From Sulfitobacter sp. DFL-14 (GTDB lineage Bacteria > Pseudomonadota > Alphaproteobacteria > Rhodobacterales > Rhodobacteraceae), in the NCBI RefSeq assembly GCF_003335585.1, contig NZ_QBFD01000022.1, forward strand, positions 365,468 to 429,467: DNA of 64,000 nt, read 5' to 3'. How positions within the stretch are numbered: position 1 is the stretch's first letter; every line of letters starts with the position of its first letter. The notes under the pieces are model-generated. The model did no database searches. It saw nothing but the letters and a program-made list of their open reading frames with translations, and had not been told where the DNA came from. Made by a program: the position numbers and the translations under genes. Below, in pieces: positions 25,728 through 34,721 of this stretch.

Positions 25728-26417
25728 CTACCCCAGCCGCGCTTCCAGTTCTTTCAGCGTCTTGCGGATCCGTTCATCCATCGGGGCTGTCCGGCTGCGC
25801 CAGAGCGTCGCCTGAGAGCGCAGCACCATCCCGTCGCAGAGAATCTTGAGGTGATTGGCGCGCAGGGTCTCGCCGCTCGAAGTGATGTCGGCAATTGCCT
25901 CGGCGGTTTCATTGGCCACCGTGCCTTCGGTCGCGCCCTGGCTGTCGACCAGCGCATAATCGGCCACGCCGCTGTCGCGCAGGAAGTTGCGGACCAGCCG
26001 GTGATATTTCGTGGCGATCCGCAGGCGGAATCCATGCGCCGCCCGAAACGCCGCGGCGGCGGCGTCCAGATCGTCCAGAGTGTCCACGTCGATCCAGGCC
26101 TTGGGCACCGCAATGATCAGGTCTGCGTGGCCAAAGCCCAGCTCCTCCACCGGTTCGACCAGTTGCTCCCACAACGCCAGTTTCTCGTGCACCAGGTCTG
26201 TGCCGGTGACGCCCATGTGAATGCGCCCCGCGGCCAGTTCGCGGGGGATTTCACCCGCCGACAGCAGGTTCAGGCTGACCCCCTCGATCCCCGCAACCGC
26301 GCCGGCGTATTCCCGGTCGGACCCGGTGCGCTGCAGGGTGATCCCGTGTTGTGCGAACCAGTCAAAGGTCTTTTCCATCAGCCGCCCCTTGGACGGCACC
26401 CCAAGCTTGAGCGTCAT
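25728..26417 (-). CDS. hisG: ATP phosphoribosyltransferase, short form
   Basis: The 229-residue length and sequence (LGVPSKGRLMEKT, GVTGTDLVHE, then DIVDSQGAT-type YALVDSQGATEGTVANE) identify the short HisG catalytic subunit. It condenses ATP and PRPP in the first step of histidine synthesis. The short form lacks the C-terminal regulatory domain and needs HisZ, encoded immediately upstream with a 4-bp overlap. Confidence 0.95.
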   Translation of the reverse strand: MTLKLGVPSKGRLMEKTFDWFAQHGITLQRTGSDREYAGAVAGIEGVSLNLLSAGEIPRELAAGRIHMGVTGTDLVHEKLALWEQLVEPVEELGFGHADLIIAVPKAWIDVDTLDDLDAAAAAFRAAHGFRLRIATKYHRLVRNFLRDSGVADYALVDSQGATEGTVANETAEAIADITSSGETLRANHLKILCDGMVLRSQATLWRSRTAPMDERIRKTLKELEARLG

Positions 26418-27493
26418 GGCGCGCCCTCCAGTACCAGCATCAGGCCCGGACGCATCACACCGCCCACCGCCGGAATCTCGCGCCCCTGCCCCAGCCGCCG
26501 GGTCAGCGCATCATAGCGCCCGCCACTGGCAATCGTCGGCAGGTCCGCGCGCGCTTCGGCCCGGAAGCCAAAGACAAACCCGTCATAATATTCCATCGAC
26601 GACCGGCCATAGCTGGCCTCGAACATCAGGTTGTCGGTGTCCACGCCCCGCGCCCGCAGCGCCGCCTCGCGCGCGGTGACGCGGGCCACTGCCGGGGCGA
26701 TGTCGGGCATGTCCACCGCTAGGTCGTGCAACTGGCTCAGCGCATGTGGCATCACCTCGCGCACTTCCAGCAAGGCCTCGATCTGTTCCACCTCGCGGCC
26801 CGAGAGCGGCGGTGTCGCCGCATCTTCGTGCAGGGCCGCGATGCGCTCTTCGATGTCGGCGCGGCTGCGCAATCCGATCAGCGGGGCGTCACTGCTGGCC
26901 TGTCCCGCCAGCAGCGCGGCACGGCTGGGCGGCATCGGCGTGCGCCCGGAAAACCGGTCCAGCAGCGCACGGAACCGGCGCGGCCGCCAGATGTGCCGCA
27001 TCAGCGCATGCCTGCGCCGGGCGCTGGTCTGCAACCCTTCCACCGCCGCCATCAGCACGCCGATGTCGCCGGTCACCGCGCGCAGGGGCAGGCCCCGCAG
27101 CGCCTCGGCAATCAGGGCAAAGACCTCGGCATCCGCCGCCGCCGGATCGGCGCGGTCAAACACCTCATAGCCGACCTGGATGTATTCATTGGCGCGGTCC
27201 GGGTCTTCCTCCTGCCGGCGAAACACCTCGCCGGAGTAGGTGTAGCGCGCGGGGTCGGCGCCCTCGGCCATATGCATCTGCACCACCGGCACGGTGAAAT
27301 CGGGGCGCAGCATCTGCTCCCCCCGCAGCGCATCCGAGGTGACATAGGCACGCGCGCGCATGTCCTCGCCGTAAAGCTCCAACAGGGTGGTTGCCGGTTG
27401 CAGGATCGGCGGTTCCACCAGCGCCGCACCCTGCGCCTCGAACATCGCGCGCAGGGATGCTGCGCGGGTCAGGGTTTCGGAACGTGTGGGCAT
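26414..27493 (-). CDS. hisZ: ATP phosphoribosyltransferase regulatory subunit
   Basis: The 359-residue protein is a histidyl-tRNA synthetase paralog (motif-2-like RPDFTVPVVQMHM, QVGYEVF, GGRYDALTRRLG) without a tRNA-binding C-terminal domain, as in HisZ. It activates short HisG and confers histidine feedback. The start [11 protein letters not shown] at 27493 shares one base with the hisS stop (TGATG), giving the tight hisS-hisZ-hisG unit. Confidence 0.94.
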   Translation of the reverse strand: MPTRSETLTRAASLRAMFEAQGAALVEPPILQPATTLLELYGEDMRARAYVTSDALRGEQMLRPDFTVPVVQMHMAEGADPARYTYSGEVFRRQEEDPDRANEYIQVGYEVFDRADPAAADAEVFALIAEALRGLPLRAVTGDIGVLMAAVEGLQTSARRRHALMRHIWRPRRFRALLDRFSGRTPMPPSRAALLAGQASSDAPLIGLRSRADIEERIAALHEDAATPPLSGREVEQIEALLEVREVMPHALSQLHDLAVDMPDIAPAVARVTAREAALRARGVDTDNLMFEASYGRSSMEYYDGFVFGFRAEARADLPTIASGGRYDALTRRLGQGREIPAVGGVMRPGLMLVLEGAP

Positions 27494-28986
27494 CACTGGC
27501 CGTCCAGAATTTCGCGGACCTTCGCGACAAGCTGGTCGCGCGGCACCTCGTACTGGCTGGGCCGGTCCTTCCATTCCTCATGGGTAGCGCTTTCGGCAAT
27601 CTTCGCGCCCAGGATCAGGTCCTTGATCTGCACCACACCACGCGCGTTTTCATCACCCCCCTCGATCACGGCAACGGGGCTGTTGCGCTTGTCCGCGTAT
27701 TTCAGCTGGTTGCCGAAGTTCCTGGGGTTGCCCAGATAGACCTCCGCCCGGATGCCCGCCTGCCGCAGGTCCGCCACCATCGCCTGATAATCGGCCATGC
27801 GGTCACGGTCCATCACGGTGACAACGACCGGGCCGGGATCGGCGGCGGCCCCCTCGTTCTTCATCGCCAGCGCCGCCAGCAGCCGGTCCACCCCGATGGA
27901 GACACCGGTGGCCGGCACTTCCTGCCCGGTGAAACGTTTCACCAGATCGTCATAGCGCCCACCCCCCGCGACAGAGCCGAAGTTCCGGGTGCGGCCCTTT
28001 TCGTCCTGGATTTCGAAGGTGAGTTCAGCCTCGAAAACGGGGCCGGTGTAATAGCCGAGGCCGCGCACGACGGAGGGGTCAATCTCAACCCGGTCCGGCC
28101 CGTATCCACCCGCTTTCAACAGATCAGAGATCAGGTTCAGTTCATCCACGCCCTGCATCCCGACATCGGATCCGGTAACAAGACCGCGAAGCCGGTCGAC
28201 CGTCTCAGCGCCCGAAGCGCCTTTGGCCTGCATGAAGCCCATCACGACATCGGCTTGTGGGCCGTCCAGCCCCGCACCCTTCGTAAAATCTCCGCTCTCG
28301 TCCTTGCGGCCTTCACCCAGCAAGGCGCGCACGCCCTCCGGCCCCAGCCGATCCAGCTTGTCGATCGCGCGCAACACAATCCCGCGCTCGGCTTCCTTGT
28401 CGTCCCCCGACAGGCCCGCCACTTCCAGCACGCCATTGAGCACCTTGCGGTTGTTTACCCGCACGATGTAATCCCCGCGTTCGATCCCGACCTCTTCCAG
28501 GCAATCCGCCAGCATCGCGCAGATCTCGGCATCCGCCGCCACGCTCGGCGCGCCGACGGTATCGGCATCACATTGATAAAACTGGCGGAACCGCCCCGGC
28601 CCTGGCTTTTCGTTGCGCCATACCGGGCCCATCGCATAGCGCCGGTAGGGGGTCGGCAGATCGTTGCGGTGCTGGGCATAGACCCGCGCCAGCGGTGCGG
28701 TCAGGTCATAACGCAGCGCCAGCCAGTCGCCAGGCTTGTCGCCTTCGGCATCCTCCTGCCAGGCGAACACCCCCTCGTTGGGGCGGTCCACATCGGGCAG
28801 GAACTTGCCCAGCGCCTCGACGGTCTCGACACCGGAACTTTCCAGCGCATCAAAGCCATAGCGGTGATAGACAGAAGCAATCTTGCGCAGCATCTCGGCC
28901 CGATGCGTGACCTCGGCGCCAAAGTAGTCGCGGAACCCCTTCGGGGTCTCGGCCTTGGGGCGGGGGGTCTTCTTGGGCTTGGCCAT
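27493..28986 (-). CDS. hisS: Histidyl-tRNA synthetase
   Basis: The 497-residue class II synthetase has motif 1 near residue 30-60, motif 2 ([23 protein letters not shown]), the HisA/HisB region RGLGYYTG, motif 3 [13 protein letters not shown] and an anticodon-binding C-terminus. It charges tRNA-His. A basic, Lys/Pro-rich N-terminus ([15 protein letters not shown]) precedes the PKGFRD start of the core. It is the first gene of the hisS-Z-G unit. Confidence 0.96.
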   Translation of the reverse strand: MAKPKKTPRPKAETPKGFRDYFGAEVTHRAEMLRKIASVYHRYGFDALESSGVETVEALGKFLPDVDRPNEGVFAWQEDAEGDKPGDWLALRYDLTAPLARVYAQHRNDLPTPYRRYAMGPVWRNEKPGPGRFRQFYQCDADTVGAPSVAADAEICAMLADCLEEVGIERGDYIVRVNNRKVLNGVLEVAGLSGDDKEAERGIVLRAIDKLDRLGPEGVRALLGEGRKDESGDFTKGAGLDGPQADVVMGFMQAKGASGAETVDRLRGLVTGSDVGMQGVDELNLISDLLKAGGYGPDRVEIDPSVVRGLGYYTGPVFEAELTFEIQDEKGRTRNFGSVAGGGRYDDLVKRFTGQEVPATGVSIGVDRLLAALAMKNEGAAADPGPVVVTVMDRDRMADYQAMVADLRQAGIRAEVYLGNPRNFGNQLKYADKRNSPVAVIEGGDENARGVVQIKDLILGAKIAESATHEEWKDRPSQYEVPRDQLVAKVREILDGQ

Positions 28987-29150
28987 GATACCTGTTCCTG
29001 TCAGCGCTGCATATGCGCCCTGCCTCTACCCCAGCCCCCTTGCAAGGGCAAGCGACGCAAGGGCTGCTTACGCCACTGCTCTTTTTGGCGAACAAATATC
29101 CCTGCACAACATCCATTCCAAGCGGGCCGTCGACATGTTACAGCGCAGCC

Positions 29151-29345
29151 ATGGAAAAACTCGAAGAACAGATCGCCCATCTGACCCGCATCGTCGACGA
29201 CCTGTCAGAGATCATTGCGCGGCAGGAGACGGACATCACCACCCTGAACCGCCGGGTGCACATGCTGATGCAGCGCGAGGGCGAAAGGGAAGCGAGCCAG
29301 GGCAGTGGCGTGGTGCTGGGTGACGAACGCCCGCCGCACTACTGA
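29151..29345 (+). CDS. slyX: SlyX-family small coiled-coil protein
   Basis: The 64-residue product has a heptad-like N-terminal half (EKLEEQIAHLTRIVDDLSEI, then IARQETDITTLNRRVHML) and ends with the typical ERPPHY. SlyX proteins are small coiled coils of unknown role. The start at 29151 gives the usual length; the Shine-Dalgarno is poor. Confidence 0.85.
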   Translation: MEKLEEQIAHLTRIVDDLSEIIARQETDITTLNRRVHMLMQREGEREASQGSGVVLGDERPPHY

Positions 29346-29366
29346 GCCAGCGCCTGCCCCGGGCGC

Positions 29367-29411
29367 CAAAATTCTTCAAAGAATTTTGCCCGGAATTTTC
29401 GAAAATTCCGG
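29367..29411. repeat. Two adjacent perfect palindromes between convergent genes
   Basis: CAAAATTCTT/AAGAATTTTG (29367-29388) and the 22-bp palindrome CCGGAATTTTC/GAAAATTCCGG (29390-29411) sit one base apart in the 70-bp gap between the slyX-like gene and the convergent lipoprotein gene. They can serve as a bidirectional terminator, but the exact symmetry and AT core in GC-rich DNA suggest a repeat element. Confidence 0.7.
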
Positions 29412-29415
29412 CCCC

Positions 29416-30348
29416 TCAGCCGCTGGTCTTGATCGCGGCGGCGATCACCGCGCCGTCATGCACCAGCAACTCGGTCCAGCGGCTGGAATTGCCGAAACTG
29501 TCATAGGCGCTGACAAAGAAGGTGCTGCGGTCCATCCGGTCGATCCTTGACCCGCAGGGCTTGCCTTTGCGCGCGCCGCAGACATCGCGCTTCACGGTTT
29601 CATAGGCCTTGTCGGTGGCACCCACCGGCAGGTTCTCGCCCCCCGGTCCATAGTGCAGCTGCTCATACAGCGACGCGGCCCCCAGCAGGACATTGGCCGC
29701 CGTCAGCTGGCGCGGGCAGCCATCCGCAAAACCGGTGATATAGAAGGTCCGCGCAACCGCCGAACCGGATGCGGAATCATAAAGCGCATAGCCCCGCGCG
29801 GGGGCGCTTTCGATTTTCTGGCCCATCGGTTTGCCTTTGGCCTCGCAGACCCGCGCAACGACCCCGTAGGGCAGGACCGTGCCATAGGCCACATCACGCG
29901 CATCGGGACCGTCACGGGGTGTCGCGCGGTTTGCCCCCCCGCCAAGCCCGAAGAGCCCGCCGCGCTGACGTTCCGACTGCGGCGCATCCTCGGGGCTGAG
30001 TGCTGCGACCTCAACCCCGGCTTCCTGCCCCACTTCCGTGCGCTCAGGGTCCTGCGCGGGCTGCGCCGCCCCTCCGGCACGCCGGAACAGGCCCAGAAAA
30101 CCGCCACGTGCCACAGGCTCCTGCGGTGCGCGCGCCTGCTCTGCCGGGATCACAGCCGCATCACCGCCCGAGGCGGCGCTGCTGCCAAAGAACCCCTCAC
30201 GAGCGACTTCCGCCTCGCCCGGCAGGGCCTGCGCCGCCGGATCCTCATCCGACAGCTCCACATCGGAAATGCGGTCAACGCCGGCCAACGGGTCGCCGCA
30301 GGCGCCCAAGGCCAGCAGAATGCTGACAAGAATAGCTGATCGAAACAT
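29416..30348 (-). CDS. Predicted lipoprotein, function unknown
   Basis: The 310-residue product has a signal peptide ending in the lipobox LGAC (Cys at about residue 17). A low-complexity linker follows (about 30-150), with repeated GFFG, GGFLGLF and GGLFGL motifs. The folded C-terminal region (about 150-310) has four Cys and ends in an Ala-rich segment. I do not recognise a family beyond a general alphaproteobacterial conserved lipoprotein. The Shine-Dalgarno GGGGAG lies in the loop of a small hairpin (30351-30367) directly before the ATG. The gene lies downstream of dnaE on the same strand. Confidence 0.72.
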   Translation of the reverse strand: MFRSAILVSILLALGACGDPLAGVDRISDVELSDEDPAAQALPGEAEVAREGFFGSSAASGGDAAVIPAEQARAPQEPVARGGFLGLFRRAGGAAQPAQDPERTEVGQEAGVEVAALSPEDAPQSERQRGGLFGLGGGANRATPRDGPDARDVAYGTVLPYGVVARVCEAKGKPMGQKIESAPARGYALYDSASGSAVARTFYITGFADGCPRQLTAANVLLGAASLYEQLHYGPGGENLPVGATDKAYETVKRDVCGARKGKPCGSRIDRMDRSTFFVSAYDSFGNSSRWTELLVHDGAVIAAAIKTSG

Positions 30349-30350
30349 GA

Positions 30351-30367
30351 CACATCTCCCCGATGTG
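30351..30367 (-). promoter_or_regulatory. Hairpin holding the Shine-Dalgarno of the lipoprotein gene
   Basis: CACATC and GATGTG form a perfect 6-bp stem. On the minus strand the loop and start of the 3' arm carry GGGGAG, 8 bases before the ATG at 30348. It could tune translation or simply end dnaE transcription weakly. Evidence is structural only. Confidence 0.35.
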
Positions 30368-30440
30368 GGGTCTTTTATCCCAGCGGCGTGGCTTCGTCCA
30401 CTCGACCGGCAGGATGTGCCGGCGGCAGGCGTGAACCGGC

Positions 30441-33400
30441 TCAGATTTCCTGCACTTCCAGCACGCCGCCCAGGGACCGGATCGCCCCCTTGATCTGGGG
30501 AGTCACAGGGTATTCGAACCCCAGATCCACCTCGACCTCACCCGGCAGGGAGGGGTCCATCAGACAAAGCTGGATCGGCCCCTTGCCCGCGGCCCGCGCT
30601 GCCGAGCGCGCGCCCTCCAGCACCTGCGCCACAGCAGCCACCGCCTCCGGCGCATCGACAAAGACCCGCAAGCCGATGCTGCCCGCATCCGCCACGGCCA
30701 TGTCCACCGGCGCCACGGACCGGCCCAGCAATTTCAACTGGTCGCTTTCCATCGTCGCCTCGACCGTGACCACCACCTTGGATCCCGTCTCCAGGTGGTC
30801 ACGGGCAAGTTCCAGCGTGTCGGAGAAAAGCGTGACTTCGTAGCCGCCGGTGGGGTCAGACATCTGGGCAAAGGCAAACCGGTTGCCGCGCGCGGATTTG
30901 CGTTCCTGCCGCCCGGCGACCACGCCCGCAAGCCGCGCGTTCATCGCGCCCCGTTCGCTCACCATTTCGGTCAATTCGTCCAGCGTCAGGAAAGGCACGC
31001 CCCGGTCATTGCCCCATTTGCGCTTGAGCGGTGTCATGTAATCGTCCAGCGGATGCCCCGACAGATAGAAACCCACCGCCTTGAATTCCTCTGTCAGGCG
31101 TTCGGCGGGCAGCCAGTCGTCGCAGGGCAGCATGCGCGGCTCGGGCAGGTCATCGCCCGCCTCACCGAACAGCGACACCTGGTTGCTGGCCTTCTGTTCA
31201 TGGATCGCCGCCGAATAGCTCACCAACGCATCCAGCGCCTGGAACACCCGCCGCCGGTTCGCATCCAGCTGGTCAAAGGCCCCCGACCGCGCCAGCATTT
31301 CCAGTGGCCGCTTGCCCACGCGCTTCAGGTCCACCCGCCGCGCCAGATCGAACAGCGTCGCAAAGGGCCGCTCCTGCCCATCGACCCGCCGGCCTTCGGT
31401 GATCAGCCTCATCGCCTCGACACCGACGTTCTTGAGCGCACCCAGCGCATAGACCAGCGCGCCATCCATCACCTTGAATGTCGCGTCCGAGCGGTTCACA
31501 CAGGGCGGCACCCAGGGCAGTTCCAGCCGCTTGCGCACTTCTTCGAAATAAACCGCCAGCTTGTCGGTCAGGTGGATATCGCAGTTCATGACACCCGCCA
31601 TGAACTCCACCGGATGGTTCGCCTTGAGCCATGCGGTCTGGTAGCTGACCACGGCATAGGCTGCGGCATGCGACTTGTTGAACCCGTAGTTGGCGAATTT
31701 CTCCAACAGGTCGAAAACCTCGGTGGCCTTTTTCTTGTCCACCCCGTTTTCCATCGCACCCTTTTCGAACTTTGGGCGTTCCTTGGCCATCTCCTCGGCG
31801 ATCTTCTTGCCCATGGCGCGGCGCAACAGGTCGGCGCCGCCCAGCGAATAGCCCGCCATGACCTGCGCGATCTGCATCACCTGTTCCTGATAGACGATGA
31901 TGCCCTGGGTCTCTTCGAGAATGTCGTCAATCAGCGGATGGATCGATTCCAGCTCGCGCTTGCCGTTCTTGACGTCGCAATAGGTCGGGATGTTCTCCAT
32001 CGGGCCGGGACGGTACAGCGCCACCAGCGCCACGATATCCTCGATGCAGGTGGGTTTCATGCGTTTCAGGGCATCCATCATGCCGCTGGATTCCACCTGG
32101 AACACCGCCACCGTCCTGGCGCTTGCGTAAAGCCTGTAAGACGCCTCATCATCCAGCGGAATTGTCGAGATGTCGTCCAGCACCCCCTCGGGCGGGGTGA
32201 ACAGCTCCGTCCCGTCGGCAGAAAGGTGCAGGTGACGCCCGGATGCCTTGATCTGGTCCACCGCGTTCTGGATCACGGTCAGTGTCTTGAGGCCCAGGAA
32301 GTCGAACTTCACCAGCCCGGCCTGTTCCACCCATTTCATGTTGAACTGGGTCGCGGGCATGTCGGACCGCGGATCCTGATAGAGCGGCACCAGATGATCC
32401 AGCGGCCGGTCCCCGATCACCACACCGGCGGCATGGGTGGAGGCGTTGCGCAACAGCCCCTCGACCTGCTGGCCATATTCCAGCAGGCGCGCGACGACTT
32501 CCTCGTTCTTGGCCTCCTCGCGCAGGCGGGGTTCATCCGCCAGCGCCTTTTCAATGGAAACGGGTTTCACCCCCTCGACCGGGATCATCTTGGACAGCCG
32601 GTCCACCTGTCCGTAAGGCATCTGCAAGACCCGCCCGATGTCGCGCACCGCCGCCTTGGACAGAAGCGCGCCGAAGGTGATGATCTGACCCACCTTGTCA
32701 CGCCCGTATTTGCCCTGCACGTATTGGATCACCTCCTCACGCCGGTCCATGCAGAAGTCGATGTCGAAGTCGGGCATGGACACCCGTTCGGGGTTCAGGA
32801 ACCGCTCGAACAGCAGTGAATAGCGCAGCGGGTCAAGGTCGGTGATCAGCAGCGCATAGGCCACAAGCGAACCCGCGCCAGAGCCGCGCCCCGGCCCCAC
32901 CGGGATGTCGTGATCCTTGGCCCATTTGATGAAATCCGCCACGATCAGGAAGTAGCCGGGAAAGCCCATCCCCTCGATGATCCCGAGCTCGAATTCGAGC
33001 CGCTTCTCATAGTCCGCCACCGGCGCGGCATGGGGGATGATCGCCAGACGCGCGCGCAGCCCCTCCTGCGCCTGACGGCGCAGTTCGGCCACCTCGTCAT
33101 CGGCGAACTTCGGCAGGATCGGGTCGCGCCGATAGGCCATGAAGGCGCAGCGACGGGCGATTTCAACGGTGTTTTCGACAGCCTCCGGCAGATCGGCAAA
33201 CAGGGTCACCATCTCCGCCTCGGATTTGAAATAATGCTGGGCGGTCAGCCGCCGCCGTGCCTCCTGCTGATCGACATAGGCCCCTTCGGCGATGCAGATC
33301 AGCGCGTCATGCGCCTCGTACATCTCTGTCTTGGGGAAATAGACGTCATTGGTGGCGACCAGCGGCAGGTCCATCGCATAGGCCATCTCGACCAGCCCGC

Positions 33401-33977
33401 GTTCCGTCAGCCGCTCCGCTTCCGGCTGGCCATCCTCGCCCGGATGGCGCTGCAGCTCCACATAGAGCCTGTCGCCGAAAGACGCCGCCAGCCGCGCCAC
33501 CAGCGCCTCTGCCGCCGGGCGCTGGCCGTTTTGCAAAAGCATCCCCACCGGCCCGCCCGGTCCCCCGGTCAGGCAGATGATGTCGCCGCTCAACGCCTCC
33601 AGTTCCTCCAGCGTGACCTGCGGCCGCGCACCGCCCTTGTCGATGTAAAGGCAGGAGTTCAGCTTCATCAGGTTCTCATAGCCTGCCTCGTTCTGCGCCA
33701 GCAGAACCACCGGGGCGGGATCACGCGGGCGTTCCCCCGGCTGGACCGCGACATAGGCCAGATCGACCTGGCAGCCGATGATCGGCTGAACCCCGGCCCC
33801 GGCCATCCCGACGGAGAATTCCAGCGCCGCGAACATGTTGTTGGTGTCGGTCAGCGCCAGAGCAGGCATCCCCGCATCACGGCACATCTGCGGCAGTTTC
33901 TTCAATCGCAGCGCGCCTTCCAGCAGTGAATATTCCGAATGGGTGCGCAGGTGGATGAATCGGGGGGCATGTTTCAT
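30441..33977 (-). CDS. dnaE: DNA polymerase III alpha subunit
   Basis: The 1178-residue product is a DnaE1-type replicase. The N-terminal PHP domain starts FIHLRTHSEYSLLEGA; the polymerase active site has GPGRGSGAGSLVAY and the MPDFDIDFCMDRR aspartates; FNKSHAAAYA and a C-terminal OB-fold region (about 1000-1080) follow. It is the catalytic subunit of the chromosomal replicase. I start at MKHAPRFIHLR (33977), since the PHP domain begins directly there. Confidence 0.96.
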   Translation of the reverse strand: MKHAPRFIHLRTHSEYSLLEGALRLKKLPQMCRDAGMPALALTDTNNMFAALEFSVGMAGAGVQPIIGCQVDLAYVAVQPGERPRDPAPVVLLAQNEAGYENLMKLNSCLYIDKGGARPQVTLEELEALSGDIICLTGGPGGPVGMLLQNGQRPAAEALVARLAASFGDRLYVELQRHPGEDGQPEAERLTERGLVEMAYAMDLPLVATNDVYFPKTEMYEAHDALICIAEGAYVDQQEARRRLTAQHYFKSEAEMVTLFADLPEAVENTVEIARRCAFMAYRRDPILPKFADDEVAELRRQAQEGLRARLAIIPHAAPVADYEKRLEFELGIIEGMGFPGYFLIVADFIKWAKDHDIPVGPGRGSGAGSLVAYALLITDLDPLRYSLLFERFLNPERVSMPDFDIDFCMDRREEVIQYVQGKYGRDKVGQIITFGALLSKAAVRDIGRVLQMPYGQVDRLSKMIPVEGVKPVSIEKALADEPRLREEAKNEEVVARLLEYGQQVEGLLRNASTHAAGVVIGDRPLDHLVPLYQDPRSDMPATQFNMKWVEQAGLVKFDFLGLKTLTVIQNAVDQIKASGRHLHLSADGTELFTPPEGVLDDISTIPLDDEASYRLYASARTVAVFQVESSGMMDALKRMKPTCIEDIVALVALYRPGPMENIPTYCDVKNGKRELESIHPLIDDILEETQGIIVYQEQVMQIAQVMAGYSLGGADLLRRAMGKKIAEEMAKERPKFEKGAMENGVDKKKATEVFDLLEKFANYGFNKSHAAAYAVVSYQTAWLKANHPVEFMAGVMNCDIHLTDKLAVYFEEVRKRLELPWVPPCVNRSDATFKVMDGALVYALGALKNVGVEAMRLITEGRRVDGQERPFATLFDLARRVDLKRVGKRPLEMLARSGAFDQLDANRRRVFQALDALVSYSAAIHEQKASNQVSLFGEAGDDLPEPRMLPCDDWLPAERLTEEFKAVGFYLSGHPLDDYMTPLKRKWGNDRGVPFLTLDELTEMVSERGAMNARLAGVVAGRQERKSARGNRFAFAQMSDPTGGYEVTLFSDTLELARDHLETGSKVVVTVEATMESDQLKLLGRSVAPVDMAVADAGSIGLRVFVDAPEAVAAVAQVLEGARSAARAAGKGPIQLCLMDPSLPGEVEVDLGFEYPVTPQIKGAIRSLGGVLEVQEI

Positions 33978-34102
33978 GGGCCAACCGTATCCAGCCGACC
34001 CGCCGGGGGCAATCGGCGGTGTGCCGCGCAAGCGAAGTTAACACTTAGCATAACAACTAAGCATCCATTGACGCCCGGGCTGACAGGCCGATAGTCAGCC
34101 GC

Positions 34103-34447
34103 ATGGCCAATAAACGACTCGATCTTGTTTTCTCGACCCTCTCGGACGCCACCCGCCGCGCGGTGGTGGAGCGGCTTGCAGGCGGTCCGGCATCGGTCTC
34201 CGAACTGGCGGCCCCCCATGACATGGCCCTGCCCACCTTCATGCGGCATCTCAAGGTGCTTGAAACCGCGGGACTGGTGCGCTCGGTCAAAAAGGGCCGC
34301 GTGCGCACCTGCCATATCGAGGCGGCGCCGCTGATGGAAGTGCAGGGTTGGCTGGCCTGGCAACGACAGGTCTGGGAACAACGGCTCGACAGGCTCGATG
34401 CCATGACGCGCGCCTTGGACACGGACAAGGACGAGAGCACGGCTTGA
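34103..34447 (+). CDS. ArsR-type helix-turn-helix regulator
   Basis: The 114-residue product has the winged helix of the ArsR family (LVFSTLSDATRRAVVERL, SVSELAAP, LPTFMRHLKVLETAGLV), and lacks the Cys pairs of metal sensors. This subfamily is often followed by an AHSA1/SRPBCC-domain gene; here 274 bp without a recognisable gene follow (34448-34721). The target is unknown. It precedes the purine operon on the same strand but nothing ties the two together. Confidence 0.85.
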   Translation: MANKRLDLVFSTLSDATRRAVVERLAGGPASVSELAAPHDMALPTFMRHLKVLETAGLVRSVKKGRVRTCHIEAAPLMEVQGWLAWQRQVWEQRLDRLDAMTRALDTDKDESTA

Positions 34448-34721
34448 CCGGTCACGATCCGAAACGCGCCCCCCGAACGGATCCGAAACATCGCGGCCTC
34501 CGCCGTGGCTGTCACGGAGTGCCTTACGGGTTGAGTGAACGCCGCCTTCGCGGGCAACAGCCCCCTCGGGCAGAAATTTCACGGGGTGACGGCGTGCTTT
34601 TGCTTGCCAGAGCCCCGGAAATCTCCCTAGTCTGCTTCCAGTAAACGGGCCGCTCCCCTTCTACGTCGCATCGAGGGGGCCGCATCAGGCCCCCACATAC
34701 GTAACGCGACGGGTTTCAGGC
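34448..34721 (+). other. Intergenic stretch between arsR and xdhA
   Basis: I see no convincing gene, terminator or conserved site here. One frame stays open after arsR, but its translation shows no family pattern. The region presumably contains the promoter of the xdh operon. Confidence 0.5.

Noticed and set aside
27391..29184. 597-codon plus-strand frame opposite hisS and hisZ
   Set aside because: Antisense to two clear his genes, no motif or ribosome-binding site.
30795..32819. 674-codon plus-strand frame opposite dnaE
   Set aside because: Antisense shadow of dnaE caused by high GC; the minus strand encodes a complete polymerase.
34445..34644. Remnant of an AHSA1/SRPBCC gene after arsR
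   Set aside because: I looked at the three plus-strand frames for the family's patterns and found none that could be defended.
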